Shown here piece after piece: positions 1 through 8,415 of a DNA stretch of 64,000 nucleotides. Each line of letters starts with the position of its first letter. Position 1 is the first letter of the stretch. This stretch comes from Bacillota bacterium. GTDB lineage: Bacteria; Bacillota; Clostridia; Lachnospirales; Lachnospiraceae. The stretch lies in contig JAEYOY010000038.1 in assembly GCA_023411215.1 (NCBI GenBank), positions 1-64,000 on the forward strand, read 5' to 3'. The position numbers and the translations under genes are program-made. The notes below the pieces were generated by a model. That model searched no databases, was not told where the DNA came from, and was given only the letters and a program-made list of their open reading frames with translations.

Positions 1-176
1 GCTGTGTGGAGGGCACTGATCACCGCAGGAGACAGAGGAAGCGTAACATCACCGATGCCCAGGCGTATGATTTTACTCTCCGGATTCGCCTCGCTATATT
101 CTCTTACCTTTCTGCCGATGGTGGAAAACAAATAGCTTCCCGGTAATTTCAGATAATTCTCATTAATCTTGAACAT
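1..176 (-). CDS. dapL: LL-diaminopimelate aminotransferase, N-terminal fragment
   Basis: The gene runs off the left edge, so only about 58 N-terminal residues are present. They begin MFKINENYLKLPGSYLFST and continue with a segment ending IIRLGIGDVTLPL, which matches the start of DapL, the PLP enzyme that converts tetrahydrodipicolinate directly to LL-diaminopimelate for lysine and peptidoglycan. The start is the ATG at 176-174, with a GGAAAGG ribosome site about 12 bases upstream. It lies 124 bases downstream of dapF on the same strand, and dapF uses the DapL product, so the two probably form one lysine operon. The call rests on the N-terminus alone, since the lysine-binding region is outside the window. 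Confidence 0.85.
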   Translation of the reverse strand, partial: MFKINENYLKLPGSYLFSTIGRKVREYSEANPESKIIRLGIGDVTLPLSPAVISALHT

Positions 177-300
177 ATATCAAACCAACCTTTCCGATGG
201 AACATCATCCCTATTGCTAAGCTCTGACATCCTCTTAAACTTTATTATATTTATAACTCAAAATGCAACTTTATACTAGATGAATTTTGAATCTACTCAT

Positions 301-1134
301 CTATAGGTCTATCTCACCTTCAAATACCTTCACTGCCGGACCGGTCATGAATACAGTATTTTGTTTCTCATCATATCTTACCTTCAGATCTCCACCTAAC
401 AGGCTTACTGTAACCTCATGATCGGTAAAGCCGTTCAGAATACAAGCCACAACACTAGCACAGGCGCCGGTTCCACAGGCCAGGGTCTCCCCTGAGCCAC
501 GCTCCCATACACGCATCTTAATATGACTTCGGTCTATTACCTGAATGAATTCAGTATTCACTCTCTCCGGAAACATCTCATGATACTCGAACTTCGGCCC
601 AATCACCTCAAGAAGAAGCGAATCGATATCTTCAACGAATACGACTGCATGAGGATTCCCCATCGATACGCAGGTAATCTCATAACTCTGATCATCTATG
701 GTAATCGGCTCTTTGATCAGCAGCTCCTTTTCGGAAATCACAGGTATTAATGGTGCCTTAGTGATCGGCGCTCCCATATCCACTGTGACCCAGGTTACCT
801 TGCCATCCTCAACCGTTAAATCCAATACCTTAATACCACTTAGAGTTTCAATTCTAAGCTGCTTTTTATCCGTCAGGCCATAATCATAGACATACTTTGC
901 CACACAACGGATACCGTTACCACACATTTTTCCGCTGGAGCCGTCATTGTTATACATGTCCATATAAAAATCCGCTATTTGTGAAGGCCTGATTAGGATT
1001 AGACCGTCAGAACCTATTCCAAAGTGTCTGTCACTTACCTTAATCGCTGTCTCCGGTATATGGTCAATAAGCTCCTTTGTACAATCGACATAGACATAAT
1101 CGTTGCCACACCCTTGCATCTTTGTAAATTTCAT
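301..1134 (-). CDS. dapF: Diaminopimelate epimerase
   Basis: DapF interconverts LL- and meso-diaminopimelate in the cytoplasm, the step before lysine and murein precursor synthesis. The 277-residue protein has the usual length and both catalytic cysteines: Cys71 in KMCGNGIRC and Cys220 in GETLACGTGACAS. The N-terminal MQGCGNDYVYVD motif is also typical. The ATG start has a GAAAGG site 10-11 bases upstream. The gene is first in a dapF-dapL pair and is preceded by a plausible sigma-A promoter at 1220-1248. No lysine riboswitch is visible in the roughly 80-base leader. Confidence 0.97.
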   Translation of the reverse strand: MKFTKMQGCGNDYVYVDCTKELIDHIPETAIKVSDRHFGIGSDGLILIRPSQIADFYMDMYNNDGSSGKMCGNGIRCVAKYVYDYGLTDKKQLRIETLSGIKVLDLTVEDGKVTWVTVDMGAPITKAPLIPVISEKELLIKEPITIDDQSYEITCVSMGNPHAVVFVEDIDSLLLEVIGPKFEYHEMFPERVNTEFIQVIDRSHIKMRVWERGSGETLACGTGACASVVACILNGFTDHEVTVSLLGGDLKVRYDEKQNTVFMTGPAVKVFEGEIDL

Positions 1135-1219
1135 AACAATACCAACCTTTCTTTTTACAGTTTAGTTACTGTATGAAAATAATTTTCATGTTATTTCATT
1201 GGAAATTACAATGATTGAT

Positions 1220-1248
1220 ATTATAGCAAAAACTGGACTGCAGGTAAA
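1220..1248 (-). promoter_or_regulatory. Candidate sigma-A promoter for dapF-dapL
   Basis: On the minus strand a TTTACC -35 box and a TATAAT -10 box are separated by 17 bases, with TTGC just before the -10. The start site would give a leader of about 80 bases ahead of dapF. The -35 is imperfect. Confidence 0.5.
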
Positions 1249-1399
1249 GACATCTTTTTTTATACAGCACAAAACACATGATACTTAGCACTTTCTTCTG
1301 CTAATTAAACGGATGCAATTTTCAAATCCATCTCCTCTACAAACTGACTTAGCAAACGCACCAAATCATTCTCTGCGGCGGCGCAAACAACGACTTATA

Positions 1400-1609
1400 A
1401 TGTTTATCACATCAGTCATTAAAAAGAATAGCGTGTGACTATTAATCCATAAAGAGACCGTTTGCCGCCATCGGTACTTAGGTTGTGGCAGATGCTTTTA
1501 TCTGTCACAACCTTATGTACCGCTATGTGCGGCAACCGAGTGAGAACGTGTCTTAAGTTAGATTAATAGTCACATGCTATTTTTGTAAAACTTAATATGT
1601 GATAAACAT
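1400..1609. repeat. 210-bp nested palindromic element
   Basis: The intergenic stretch 1135-1682 contains no gene but holds a long imperfect inverted repeat. The outer arms are perfect 13-mers (ATGTTTATCACAT at 1400-1412 and its complement at 1597-1609). Moving inward, about 20 bases around GTGTGACTATTAATC pair with 1561-1582, then GCCGC and GGTAC arms pair. The tip is a hairpin of GGTTGTGGCAGAT against ATCTGTCACAACC. The whole element could fold into one long hairpin or cruciform. It lies between the ANTAR gene's terminator and the dapF promoter. It could be a miniature inverted-repeat element or a structured RNA; no transposase is nearby. Confidence 0.7.
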
Positions 1610-1619
1610 CACTAACTTG

Positions 1620-1650
1620 AAAAGGGCGCCGCACATTGATGCGACAGCCC
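1620..1650 (-). terminator. Intrinsic terminator after glnA-ANTAR
   Basis: On the minus strand a GGGC/GCCC plus CGCA/TGCG hairpin is followed by TTTT. It lies about 35 bases beyond the stop of the ANTAR gene and would end the glnA-ANTAR transcript. Confidence 0.7.
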
Positions 1651-1682
1651 CCAAAAGCAGCAATATAGCTGTTCCTGTTTGA

Positions 1683-2228
1683 TTAGTGATAAAACATCTT
1701 TAGTACCATCTCTGACATCTCTACCAGATTCGTCCCACTGTCCATACTTGTTTTCTGAAGATAACGATGTGCTTCTTCTTCACTCATATTATTCCGATCC
1801 ATTAATATCAGCTTAGCCTTCTTAATCGTTGCTATTTCCTCTTCCGATCGTACCTTTGGTCTATCCTTTTCCTTCTTCTTCCGACGCTGATACTGATATG
1901 ACATCATCTGAAGAGTATTGAGTAAATCATGGGTTTTAATCGGCATTGGTAAACAGACGATATTATTCTGACAAAATTCCAGCTTCTCAGGAGAAGCAAT
2001 CATAAGCATTTCAAAACCTTTCGGCAGATAATTATAGAGCTCACTGAAATGCATATCCGAAAATCGATAACCGCAAACAACGATTCCTGCATCCAAGTCA
2101 TTGGCATGACTGACTATCTGAGAGCCTAAGGTACAGGAGTCGCTGACATTATATCCATTTCTTATTAATAGATTCTTAATACTGTTTGCATCTTCCAGCT
2201 TTGGGAATCCCACTATTATACTAAACAC
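1683..2228 (-). CDS. ANTAR-domain antiterminator, NitR-like
   Basis: The 181-residue protein has a receiver-like N-terminal half (about 1-115) without a clear set of phospho-acceptor aspartates. A basic linker with KKKEKDRPK follows, then a C-terminal ANTAR domain (about 125-180, from EEIATIKKAKLILMDR onward). ANTAR domains bind paired RNA hairpins and prevent transcription termination. Regulators of this type lie next to glnA in clostridia, where NitR of C. saccharobutylicum is the known example. Here the gene follows glnA by 52 bases and probably shares its transcript. The start is GTG, set by a GGAGG site 9 bases upstream. A role in nitrogen control of glnA is inferred from position. Confidence 0.85.
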   Translation of the reverse strand: MFSIIVGFPKLEDANSIKNLLIRNGYNVSDSCTLGSQIVSHANDLDAGIVVCGYRFSDMHFSELYNYLPKGFEMLMIASPEKLEFCQNNIVCLPMPIKTHDLLNTLQMMSYQYQRRKKKEKDRPKVRSEEEIATIKKAKLILMDRNNMSEEEAHRYLQKTSMDSGTNLVEMSEMVLKMFYH

Positions 2229-2280
2229 ATCTGTTCACCTCCGTTCTCTCATCTTAAATATATAACGTGAAGTAACAGAT

Positions 2281-3612
2281 TTATATGCGATATAAATATT
2301 GATCCAACTCCCACCTAGTAACCTGAGTTCTGTAATCCTCCCATTCAACCTTTTTTGCCTCAATATATTTCTTGCTGATATGCTCTCCTAATACATCCTT
2401 CACGAAATCACTCTTTTCAAGATCAGCGATTGCTTCGCAAAGATTTAATGGAAGACGGCGAACATCCAGACGCGCTCTCTCCTGCTCTGACATCTCAAAC
2501 ACATTACAATCAATACTCTGCGGTGGAGTAAGCTTATTCTTAATCCCATCCAGACCTGCTGCCAGGCATAATGCCAAGGTAAGATAAGGATTTGCAGAAG
2601 GGTCGGGATTACGAAGCTCCAGTCTGGTGGATGCTCCGCGGTTAGCTGGGATGCGTATGAGCGGACTACGATTGGAAACCGACCAGGCAACATAAACCGG
2701 TGCTTCATAATTTGGAACCAATCTCTTATAGGAATTAACCAATGGATTGGTGATCGCAGCCATGCTTTCGATATGCTTCATGATACCTGCAATAAAATAA
2801 TAGGCTTCCTTACTCAACCCAAGCTTATCGTTAGTGTCTTCAAATATATTCTTTCCGTCTTTTTTCAGGGACATGTTAACATGCATGCCAGAGCCGTCTA
2901 CACCGTACTTCGGTTTCGGCATAAAGGTCGCATGAAGTCCATGGCGCTTTGCAATCGTTCGTGCTACCAATTTAAAAGTCATAATATTGTCAGCAGTCGT
3001 TAATGCATCATCGTATTTGATATCAATTTCATGTTGAGCAGGAGCTACCTCGTGATGGGAGGCTTCCACATTTAACCCCATCTCTTCCAGAGTAAGTACC
3101 ATATCACGCCTTGCATTTTCACCAAAGTCAAGGGGCCCTAAATCAAAATATCCCGCTCTCTCGTTGGTGTTGGTCGTAGGCTGTCCATTCTCCTCCATAT
3201 GGAATAAAAAGAACTCAAGCTCCGGGCCTACATCAAAGGTGTAGCCCATCGCTTCTGCTTCTTCAATCGTCTTGCGAAGAATATATCTTGGATCTCCTGC
3301 AAAGGGCTTGCCATCCATTGTATAAACATCACAAATCAATCGAGCCACCTTACCCTGCTGAGGTCTCCAGGGAAATGTAACATAGGTATCCAGATCCGGA
3401 TGCAAATACATATCAGATTCCTCAATACGTACGAAGCCTTCAATGGAAGATCCGTCAAACATACATTGATTATCCAGTGCCTTCTCCAACTGGTTCGTTG
3501 TGATTGCAACATTTTTCAGATTACCAAACATATCTGTAAACTGCAAACGAATAAACTCAACGTCATCCTCTTCCACCATTCTCATAATATCGTCTCTCGT
3601 ATACTTTTTCAT
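2281..3612 (-). CDS. glnA: Glutamine synthetase type I
   Basis: GlnA makes glutamine from glutamate, ammonia and ATP. The 443 residues match the short GSI-alpha class of Firmicutes, which is controlled by feedback rather than adenylylation. Visible motifs are MFDGSSIEGF near the N-terminus, the metal and glutamate site region HEVAPAQHEID, the ATP-site segment SGMHVNMSL and the substrate segment RIPANRGASTRLE. A GGAG site lies about 8 bases ahead of the ATG. An intrinsic terminator sits in the leader just after the apparent promoter, and an ANTAR antiterminator gene follows. This suggests control by attenuation. Confidence 0.97.
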   Translation of the reverse strand: MKKYTRDDIMRMVEEDDVEFIRLQFTDMFGNLKNVAITTNQLEKALDNQCMFDGSSIEGFVRIEESDMYLHPDLDTYVTFPWRPQQGKVARLICDVYTMDGKPFAGDPRYILRKTIEEAEAMGYTFDVGPELEFFLFHMEENGQPTTNTNERAGYFDLGPLDFGENARRDMVLTLEEMGLNVEASHHEVAPAQHEIDIKYDDALTTADNIMTFKLVARTIAKRHGLHATFMPKPKYGVDGSGMHVNMSLKKDGKNIFEDTNDKLGLSKEAYYFIAGIMKHIESMAAITNPLVNSYKRLVPNYEAPVYVAWSVSNRSPLIRIPANRGASTRLELRNPDPSANPYLTLALCLAAGLDGIKNKLTPPQSIDCNVFEMSEQERARLDVRRLPLNLCEAIADLEKSDFVKDVLGEHISKKYIEAKKVEWEDYRTQVTRWELDQYLYRI

Positions 3613-3778
3613 CTACACCACTCCTTACAATTTATTATATGATTCACAATAAACATTTACGTCTAAATTCATTAAGCCCCAATCATTTCCACGTTCACTG
3701 AGTCTGATTATTCCATAAGACGCCTTTTCCTATGAAACGACGGAGTGCTTTTACATCGGATGTAATCACCTATGTATT

Positions 3779-3815
3779 AAAAAAAGACGAGGGAATCCAT
3801 CGGAACCCCTTCGTC
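3779..3815 (-). terminator. Intrinsic terminator in the glnA leader (possible attenuator)
   Basis: On the minus strand a GACGA/TCGTC stem is extended by GGG/CCC and TCC/GGA and followed by seven T residues. It lies about 165 bases upstream of glnA and directly after the promoter at 3829-3858, so it falls inside the glnA leader if that promoter is used. It could also simply end the alcohol dehydrogenase transcript. Confidence 0.75.
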
Positions 3816-3828
3816 CATATTAAATAAG

Positions 3829-3858
3829 ATAATAACAGCAGGTATACCGCCTTGTCAA
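3829..3858 (-). promoter_or_regulatory. Sigma-A promoter upstream of glnA
   Basis: A perfect TTGACA -35 (3853-3858) is followed after 18 bases by TATTAT, or after 17 by TTATTA. The predicted start near 3822 gives a leader of about 210 bases. A GGTATACC palindrome lies in the spacer. Confidence 0.7.
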
Positions 3859-3894
3859 TATTTTATTTTCTATATTTCTTATCAAAACTTCCAC

Positions 3895-5025
3895 TTATGA
3901 TAAGACCGAGAGACTCCTATTATAGATAGCTTCGATATCTTCCTTCGTCGGTATCACTCTGGAATTCGTCACATTTTTTGCCTGGAAAGCAATGGCTGTA
4001 TAACGCTCAAGTTCCTTCGCTGTGATCTGCTCTCTATCTCCAAGAAGACGCAGAAATATTGCTTCGAACTCATCCAGTGAGGATACTCCTGCTGCTGAAA
4101 GTATTTTCTTAACCACTTCGGTGTCATGCTTGGCAACAAAACGAAGAAAGCTTGGCAGGATCAAACCATTCGCTCTGCCATGATCTAAATTCTTGAAATA
4201 TGTCAAGCAATAACCCATAGGGTGCACTACAGTCGTTCCGGTATGAGCAATCACAACTCCAGCAAGCATGGATGCATAGAGAAGCTTTTCTCTAATATCA
4301 ATAGAGATTCTATTATTATCATTCACAGTCGGACTTGGTGAAAGGCTGCTCAGACATTGTCTAATACGGCTAATGCTTTCGATAGCCAAAGCATCACTTA
4401 CACTGGAAGCTCGAACGGATAGCATACCCTCAATAGAATGTGATAAGGCATCCAATGCCGTATTGATCGTTGTCAGCATCGGCAGGCTTTTTGTGTATCT
4501 GGCATCCAAAAAGGCTATCTTCGGAAAAAGTATCGGAGATGATATGCTTGTCTTCGTTTGTTTTAAATCATTTGTTATGATTGAATAAGGAGTTACTTCT
4601 GATCCCGTCCCAGCAGTAGTCGGAATTAATATAATGGGTAAAGCCCGATTACCATATTTACTCAGGAAGAGCTCATCCTCCTTAATCTCCTGAATTGCCA
4701 GAAGCGCAATTGCTTTCGCAGCATCCATCGGCGAGCCTCCGCCAATTCCTATTATAAATTCAGCCTGTTTATCCTTTGCAAATTCCGCACCTTCATATAC
4801 GCTGGTTATCGTAGGATTGCTTTTTATCCTGTCATAGATTTCGAATTCAATTCCTTGACTTTGTAAGGACAGAGTCACATCCTGCAAAGCACCGCATACC
4901 TTGGCAGAGTTACCGCCGGTAACAATCAAGGCTTTCTTTCCGTAGTCCTTCCATAGTTCAGCATTCTTTTGTATGCATCCCTCCGACATAATTACTTTGG
5001 TAGGCATAAAGAAGTTGATCACCAT
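3895..5025 (-). CDS. Iron-containing alcohol dehydrogenase
   Basis: This 376-residue group III NAD(P)-dependent alcohol dehydrogenase has the nucleotide motif IGIGGGSPMDAAKAIA. The expected iron ligands are in TALDALSHSIEG (Asp, His), TTVVHPMGYCL (His) and NLDHGRANGL (His). The family reduces aldehydes such as acetaldehyde, butyraldehyde or lactaldehyde in fermentation; the substrate cannot be read from sequence. The start is the ATG at 5025, because AGGAGGTG stands 10 bases upstream; a longer frame to 5073 would place this ribosome site inside the coding region. It is a single gene with no partner on either side. Confidence 0.9.
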   Translation of the reverse strand: MVINFFMPTKVIMSEGCIQKNAELWKDYGKKALIVTGGNSAKVCGALQDVTLSLQSQGIEFEIYDRIKSNPTITSVYEGAEFAKDKQAEFIIGIGGGSPMDAAKAIALLAIQEIKEDELFLSKYGNRALPIILIPTTAGTGSEVTPYSIITNDLKQTKTSISSPILFPKIAFLDARYTKSLPMLTTINTALDALSHSIEGMLSVRASSVSDALAIESISRIRQCLSSLSPSPTVNDNNRISIDIREKLLYASMLAGVVIAHTGTTVVHPMGYCLTYFKNLDHGRANGLILPSFLRFVAKHDTEVVKKILSAAGVSSLDEFEAIFLRLLGDREQITAKELERYTAIAFQAKNVTNSRVIPTKEDIEAIYNRSLSVLS

Positions 5026-5176
5026 ACCTTGAATACACCTCCTCACATAAGCCAAATTCATCAAGCTAGTCATAAATCTAATTATACCTTCAATCTATTT
5101 TCTGTCAACAACTAAGAAACCTCGAATTTATTGGCGAATTATGGTAATTATTGGCGTATATTTGAAATACTTTTTG

Positions 5177-5205
5177 TTGTAATAGAAAAAAAATTGTTAT
5201 ATACT
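5177..5205 (+). promoter_or_regulatory. Candidate promoter for the PilZ gene
   Basis: TTGTAA and TATACT are separated by 17 bases in a very AT-rich stretch, about 30 bases ahead of the start codon. Confidence 0.5.
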
Positions 5206-5237
5206 GGATTTATAAAAATTACTTTGGGGGTGTAGTT

Positions 5238-5927
5238 TTGCACATTGATTCAATTTCAAAAGGCGGATTGATGGAAGTAGAGGTCAGATGTAACGGTAAG
5301 ACAGTTACTTTCAAAAGTGAAGTAGCTCATATCATAAACAACTCTATTTTGATTGCACCCATTAAGGTAAATGAGCAGACCATCGGTTTTTCAGAAAGCT
5401 GTAAGATTAACTTCCTATATGTATTTGAGGGAAAGCTTTTTTTATGGGAGATCGCTAATGTTAAGCTCGTGAAATATGACGGTATTATTTATCATAAGAT
5501 TGATATTTTTGGTGACGGAAAGCCTTTCAACCGCCGTGATTCTTATCGAATGTTTATCGGTGAGGATATGCCTATTTATGTCAACACCGCTTCCGGACCT
5601 ACTGCGCTATCTGTCCTAATAAAGGATCTTAGTGAAACCGGTGTCGGTTTTATTGCCAAGGAAGACATCGATATTGAGCGTACCATCCGCCTTAAGCTGA
5701 AGGATAATAATTTAATTCTTAATCTATCCGGTATCATCGTTAGAAAAGAATTTCTTAATAATCTGGGCTCCTACTTATATGGTTGCCGCTTTAATGAGAA
5801 GAATGACAAATTATCGAGGTATATTGCAAAGAAGCAGAGCGAAGCCCTTCGCAAAAAGAATATTGGCGGTACTACATTGCATACCAGAGAAGCCGGTTCA
5901 AAATATGCCGAAATACTTAATAAATAA
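5238..5927 (+). CDS. PilZ-domain c-di-GMP receptor protein
   Basis: The 229-residue cytosolic protein has an N-terminal YcgR-like segment (about 1-95) and a PilZ domain (about 98-215). The PilZ signature is complete: NRRDSYRMF supplies the arginine motif and DLSETGVGF the D-x-S-x-x-G motif that together bind cyclic di-GMP. Firmicute proteins of this shape modulate motility or exopolysaccharide. The start is a TTG preceded by GGGGGTG at 7 bases; an internal ATG at codon 12 is a weaker alternative. It stands alone between a divergent dehydrogenase and a convergent SPFH gene, so its target is unknown. Confidence 0.88.
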   Translation: MHIDSISKGGLMEVEVRCNGKTVTFKSEVAHIINNSILIAPIKVNEQTIGFSESCKINFLYVFEGKLFLWEIANVKLVKYDGIIYHKIDIFGDGKPFNRRDSYRMFIGEDMPIYVNTASGPTALSVLIKDLSETGVGFIAKEDIDIERTIRLKLKDNNLILNLSGIIVRKEFLNNLGSYLYGCRFNEKNDKLSRYIAKKQSEALRKKNIGGTTLHTREAGSKYAEILNK

Positions 5928-5965
5928 ACTATGAAAAATGACTTCACAATATAGAAGAAATATAA

Positions 5966-6002
5966 GGCAACTAGTCTGGTAATGTCCGCCAGACCAGTTG
6001 CC
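5966..6002. terminator. Bidirectional terminator hairpin
   Basis: A near-perfect 14-base stem (GGCAACTAGTCTGG against CCAGACCAGTTGCC) lies between the convergent PilZ and SPFH genes. Only short T-rich tracts follow on either strand. Confidence 0.65.
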
Positions 6003-6066
6003 TATTTGATTTACGACCTTAGAAGGTTCACAAAGCGTTCCTTTTATTGATTGTTGAAAAGCAGGA

Positions 6067-8076
6067 TTATAATTGCTCCTCCACCTTATTCTTTGTCTCT
6101 TCCTTATCTGATATTGCTTTCTTATCCGTTCCAACCGAGTTGTGGTCTAAGGATACACCCAGTTTTTCGATGGTAATGAATTTTAGTAAGGTATCCATGA
6201 CAGTACCGCTGTTATTATAACTGTCGCCTTCACCTGAGCCCATATTAACTACAGTCTTAGGTACGATATCAACCGTTGCATTCTTAATGGCATCGGATAG
6301 CTTATCTGTAATCTCCTGTATAACCCTATACTCAGCGCCGCCATAAGCCTTTACCTGAGCATCAATTGCACGTGCCTTCGCAAGACCTACATTACGTTCC
6401 TTTGAGGCTTCTGCTTCACCCTCTAAGGTAATTCTTGAGGAATTCGCTTTTGCCAGAGCGATGATCTGATTTGCTTCCTGCTCTGCCTTGCTTGCTAATG
6501 CAGCACCACTATTACGCTCAATATCAATTTGAATCTTAGACTTCGTAAGGAAGCTCTGCTGTTCTGCAACAGCCTGTGCTTCACGCAGTGATTTCTCGCT
6601 TTCTGCTGCGGATTGCTGCTTCTGATATGTAACCTTCTTCTCCTCTGCAATCTGTCTCTCACGGAGTTGAGTCAGTATGTTCTCAATCTGAATATCCTCT
6701 ACCGGAGATTTTGGTGTACCGATTAATACCTCCTCCAGCTGTAGGTTGTATTTCTGGAATTTATCCTTCATCTCTCCAAGTGCTCTTTCACGTATCTCAC
6801 TGCGTTCTTGAATTAATTCTATTAAGGTTTTTGTCTGTGCAACATCCTTGAAGTAGGCGCTAACCAACGGATCAAGTGACTGATTGACCAGCATGCTGAT
6901 GTCACCGAAACGTTGAATTACCCAAGGAGCCTGCTTATAATCAATGTGCATAACAACAGAAAGCGGTAAGGAAGGTTCAAACGCATCCTTTGTAATGATA
7001 TCAACCTCCGTTAGATTCTCATCGTATTTGTGAGTCCCGATTTCCGACTTATTCCATTTCAATATGATATTCGTTGTAGGAACGAGGACAACGCGACCGG
7101 CATCGGTGTTGAATGCATATTTACCTGGCATAAGTGGCTTCTCCAAGACACCTTTGCATCCCTGCCCAACAAGCTCACCATGCTTATAATCGCTACCGGT
7201 GGTATCCACACCCTCTACACCGAAGAAGGATACGACTACACCTACGAAACCAATCGGAACCACAGTCTTCTGCCTGAATTCTACCGTCGCAAATAATCGA
7301 TTAATATAATAGGTACCATCGGTAAGAACCTGAATTTGTTTACCACGTCTTCCGCCCAGTAAGAGGAACTTCTCCGGATCCTGGAAGCTTGCATGCTCTT
7401 CTCCTACATAAGAAGCAATGATTTCGCCTTCTTGCAGAGATGGTCCGTCATGGACCGTTACAATTCCCATTAGATCGCTGGCTTCTGCTCCATGTCCCAT
7501 AATAATTACCGGACTGAAAGCATTTCTTTCCAGCAATGTCTTCTGCATGGAAATCAATTCCATCCGCTCATTCTTAGAACTATTGAAGGCAGCCTTGATA
7601 TCGGTAGGTGTAATAACAATAAATTGTACCAGATTAATTGCGTAAGTACCTTCTCTTAAAATACTTCGCTGCGGTCCCCTCTGTCCGCCATTTTTTAAGA
7701 AGCCTGTTACATCCTGAAAGTTATTCGCCTCCGGTATAACCTTACCTAAGGTCTGTATCGGAGACAAAGGTGCTCCGTCACGGGCAAATATATACGCGAT
7801 CTGACCTTGCGGAATCGTGATTAGAGGGTAACGGTGTAATTTGTACATAAGCGCTGTCTTAAAATGTATACCACCACGAAGTACGTGAGGTGCATAACCG
7901 GCCTCACCGTTAAGAGCGATAATCGAATCCTTTAAGGATCCCCTTAAGCTCCACCATTTCTCCACTACTGCTACTTGATCCGAGGATATCACCCTCAATC
8001 CAAGGATCACGAAGATCAGTAAGTAAAGGCCTACCAAAGCTCCTGCAACCATTCCTAAAATCATAAACAACTCCAT
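6067..8076 (-). CDS. SPFH/band-7 domain membrane protein (flotillin-like)
   Basis: The 669-residue protein has one N-terminal membrane helix (about 5-28). A long extracytoplasmic-type or peripheral beta-rich region (about 30-300) contains two similar segments, REGTYAINLVQF and TDGTYYINRLFA. The SPFH core follows (about 300-470), then an alanine/glutamate-rich coiled coil (about 475-600). Flotillin-like proteins organise membrane microdomains and form large oligomers. It is longer than typical FloT because of the region between membrane helix and SPFH core. The GGGAG site lies 7 bases upstream of the ATG. It appears to be a single-gene unit. Confidence 0.85.
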   Translation of the reverse strand: MELFMILGMVAGALVGLYLLIFVILGLRVISSDQVAVVEKWWSLRGSLKDSIIALNGEAGYAPHVLRGGIHFKTALMYKLHRYPLITIPQGQIAYIFARDGAPLSPIQTLGKVIPEANNFQDVTGFLKNGGQRGPQRSILREGTYAINLVQFIVITPTDIKAAFNSSKNERMELISMQKTLLERNAFSPVIIMGHGAEASDLMGIVTVHDGPSLQEGEIIASYVGEEHASFQDPEKFLLLGGRRGKQIQVLTDGTYYINRLFATVEFRQKTVVPIGFVGVVVSFFGVEGVDTTGSDYKHGELVGQGCKGVLEKPLMPGKYAFNTDAGRVVLVPTTNIILKWNKSEIGTHKYDENLTEVDIITKDAFEPSLPLSVVMHIDYKQAPWVIQRFGDISMLVNQSLDPLVSAYFKDVAQTKTLIELIQERSEIRERALGEMKDKFQKYNLQLEEVLIGTPKSPVEDIQIENILTQLRERQIAEEKKVTYQKQQSAAESEKSLREAQAVAEQQSFLTKSKIQIDIERNSGAALASKAEQEANQIIALAKANSSRITLEGEAEASKERNVGLAKARAIDAQVKAYGGAEYRVIQEITDKLSDAIKNATVDIVPKTVVNMGSGEGDSYNNSGTVMDTLLKFITIEKLGVSLDHNSVGTDKKAISDKEETKNKVEEQL

Positions 8077-8415
8077 AACTATCTCCCACTTCTTTCTTTT
8101 TTATTTTTGTACAGGGGGAAGGTTAATTCCTTCTTACTCTGACAATGTTTCCTTATAATCCCAATATACTCCTTCTCCGGGAAAATACAACATCTGGAAA
8201 TTAAAAAAAGATTAAAATCATATTAAAGAGCATTATCTCATAATATGTCAGGAAAAGAAGACAAGCCGGACGATATGCTACAGTACAGATTATGCTTTTG
8301 GTATCCGAGTTATGAATTGAAATAGAGTGGCTATTGCATGGTATAAAAGAAAGAACAACATGCATGCTGTCCTTTCCTTATGCTTCAACCTGCGTTTTGC
8401 AACATCAGGAGGTTT
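8077..8415. other. Intergenic region, no gene seen
   Basis: The stretch lies upstream of the SPFH gene and downstream of the GH127 gene, both on the minus strand. TTGTAT and TATATT with a 16-base spacer around 8171-8198 could be the SPFH promoter on the minus strand. No convincing terminator for the GH127 gene and no conserved reading frame were seen. Confidence 0.4.

Noticed and set aside
5898..6134. 78-codon minus-strand frame overlapping the ends of the PilZ and SPFH genes
   Set aside because: It spans a terminator hairpin and overlaps both real genes.
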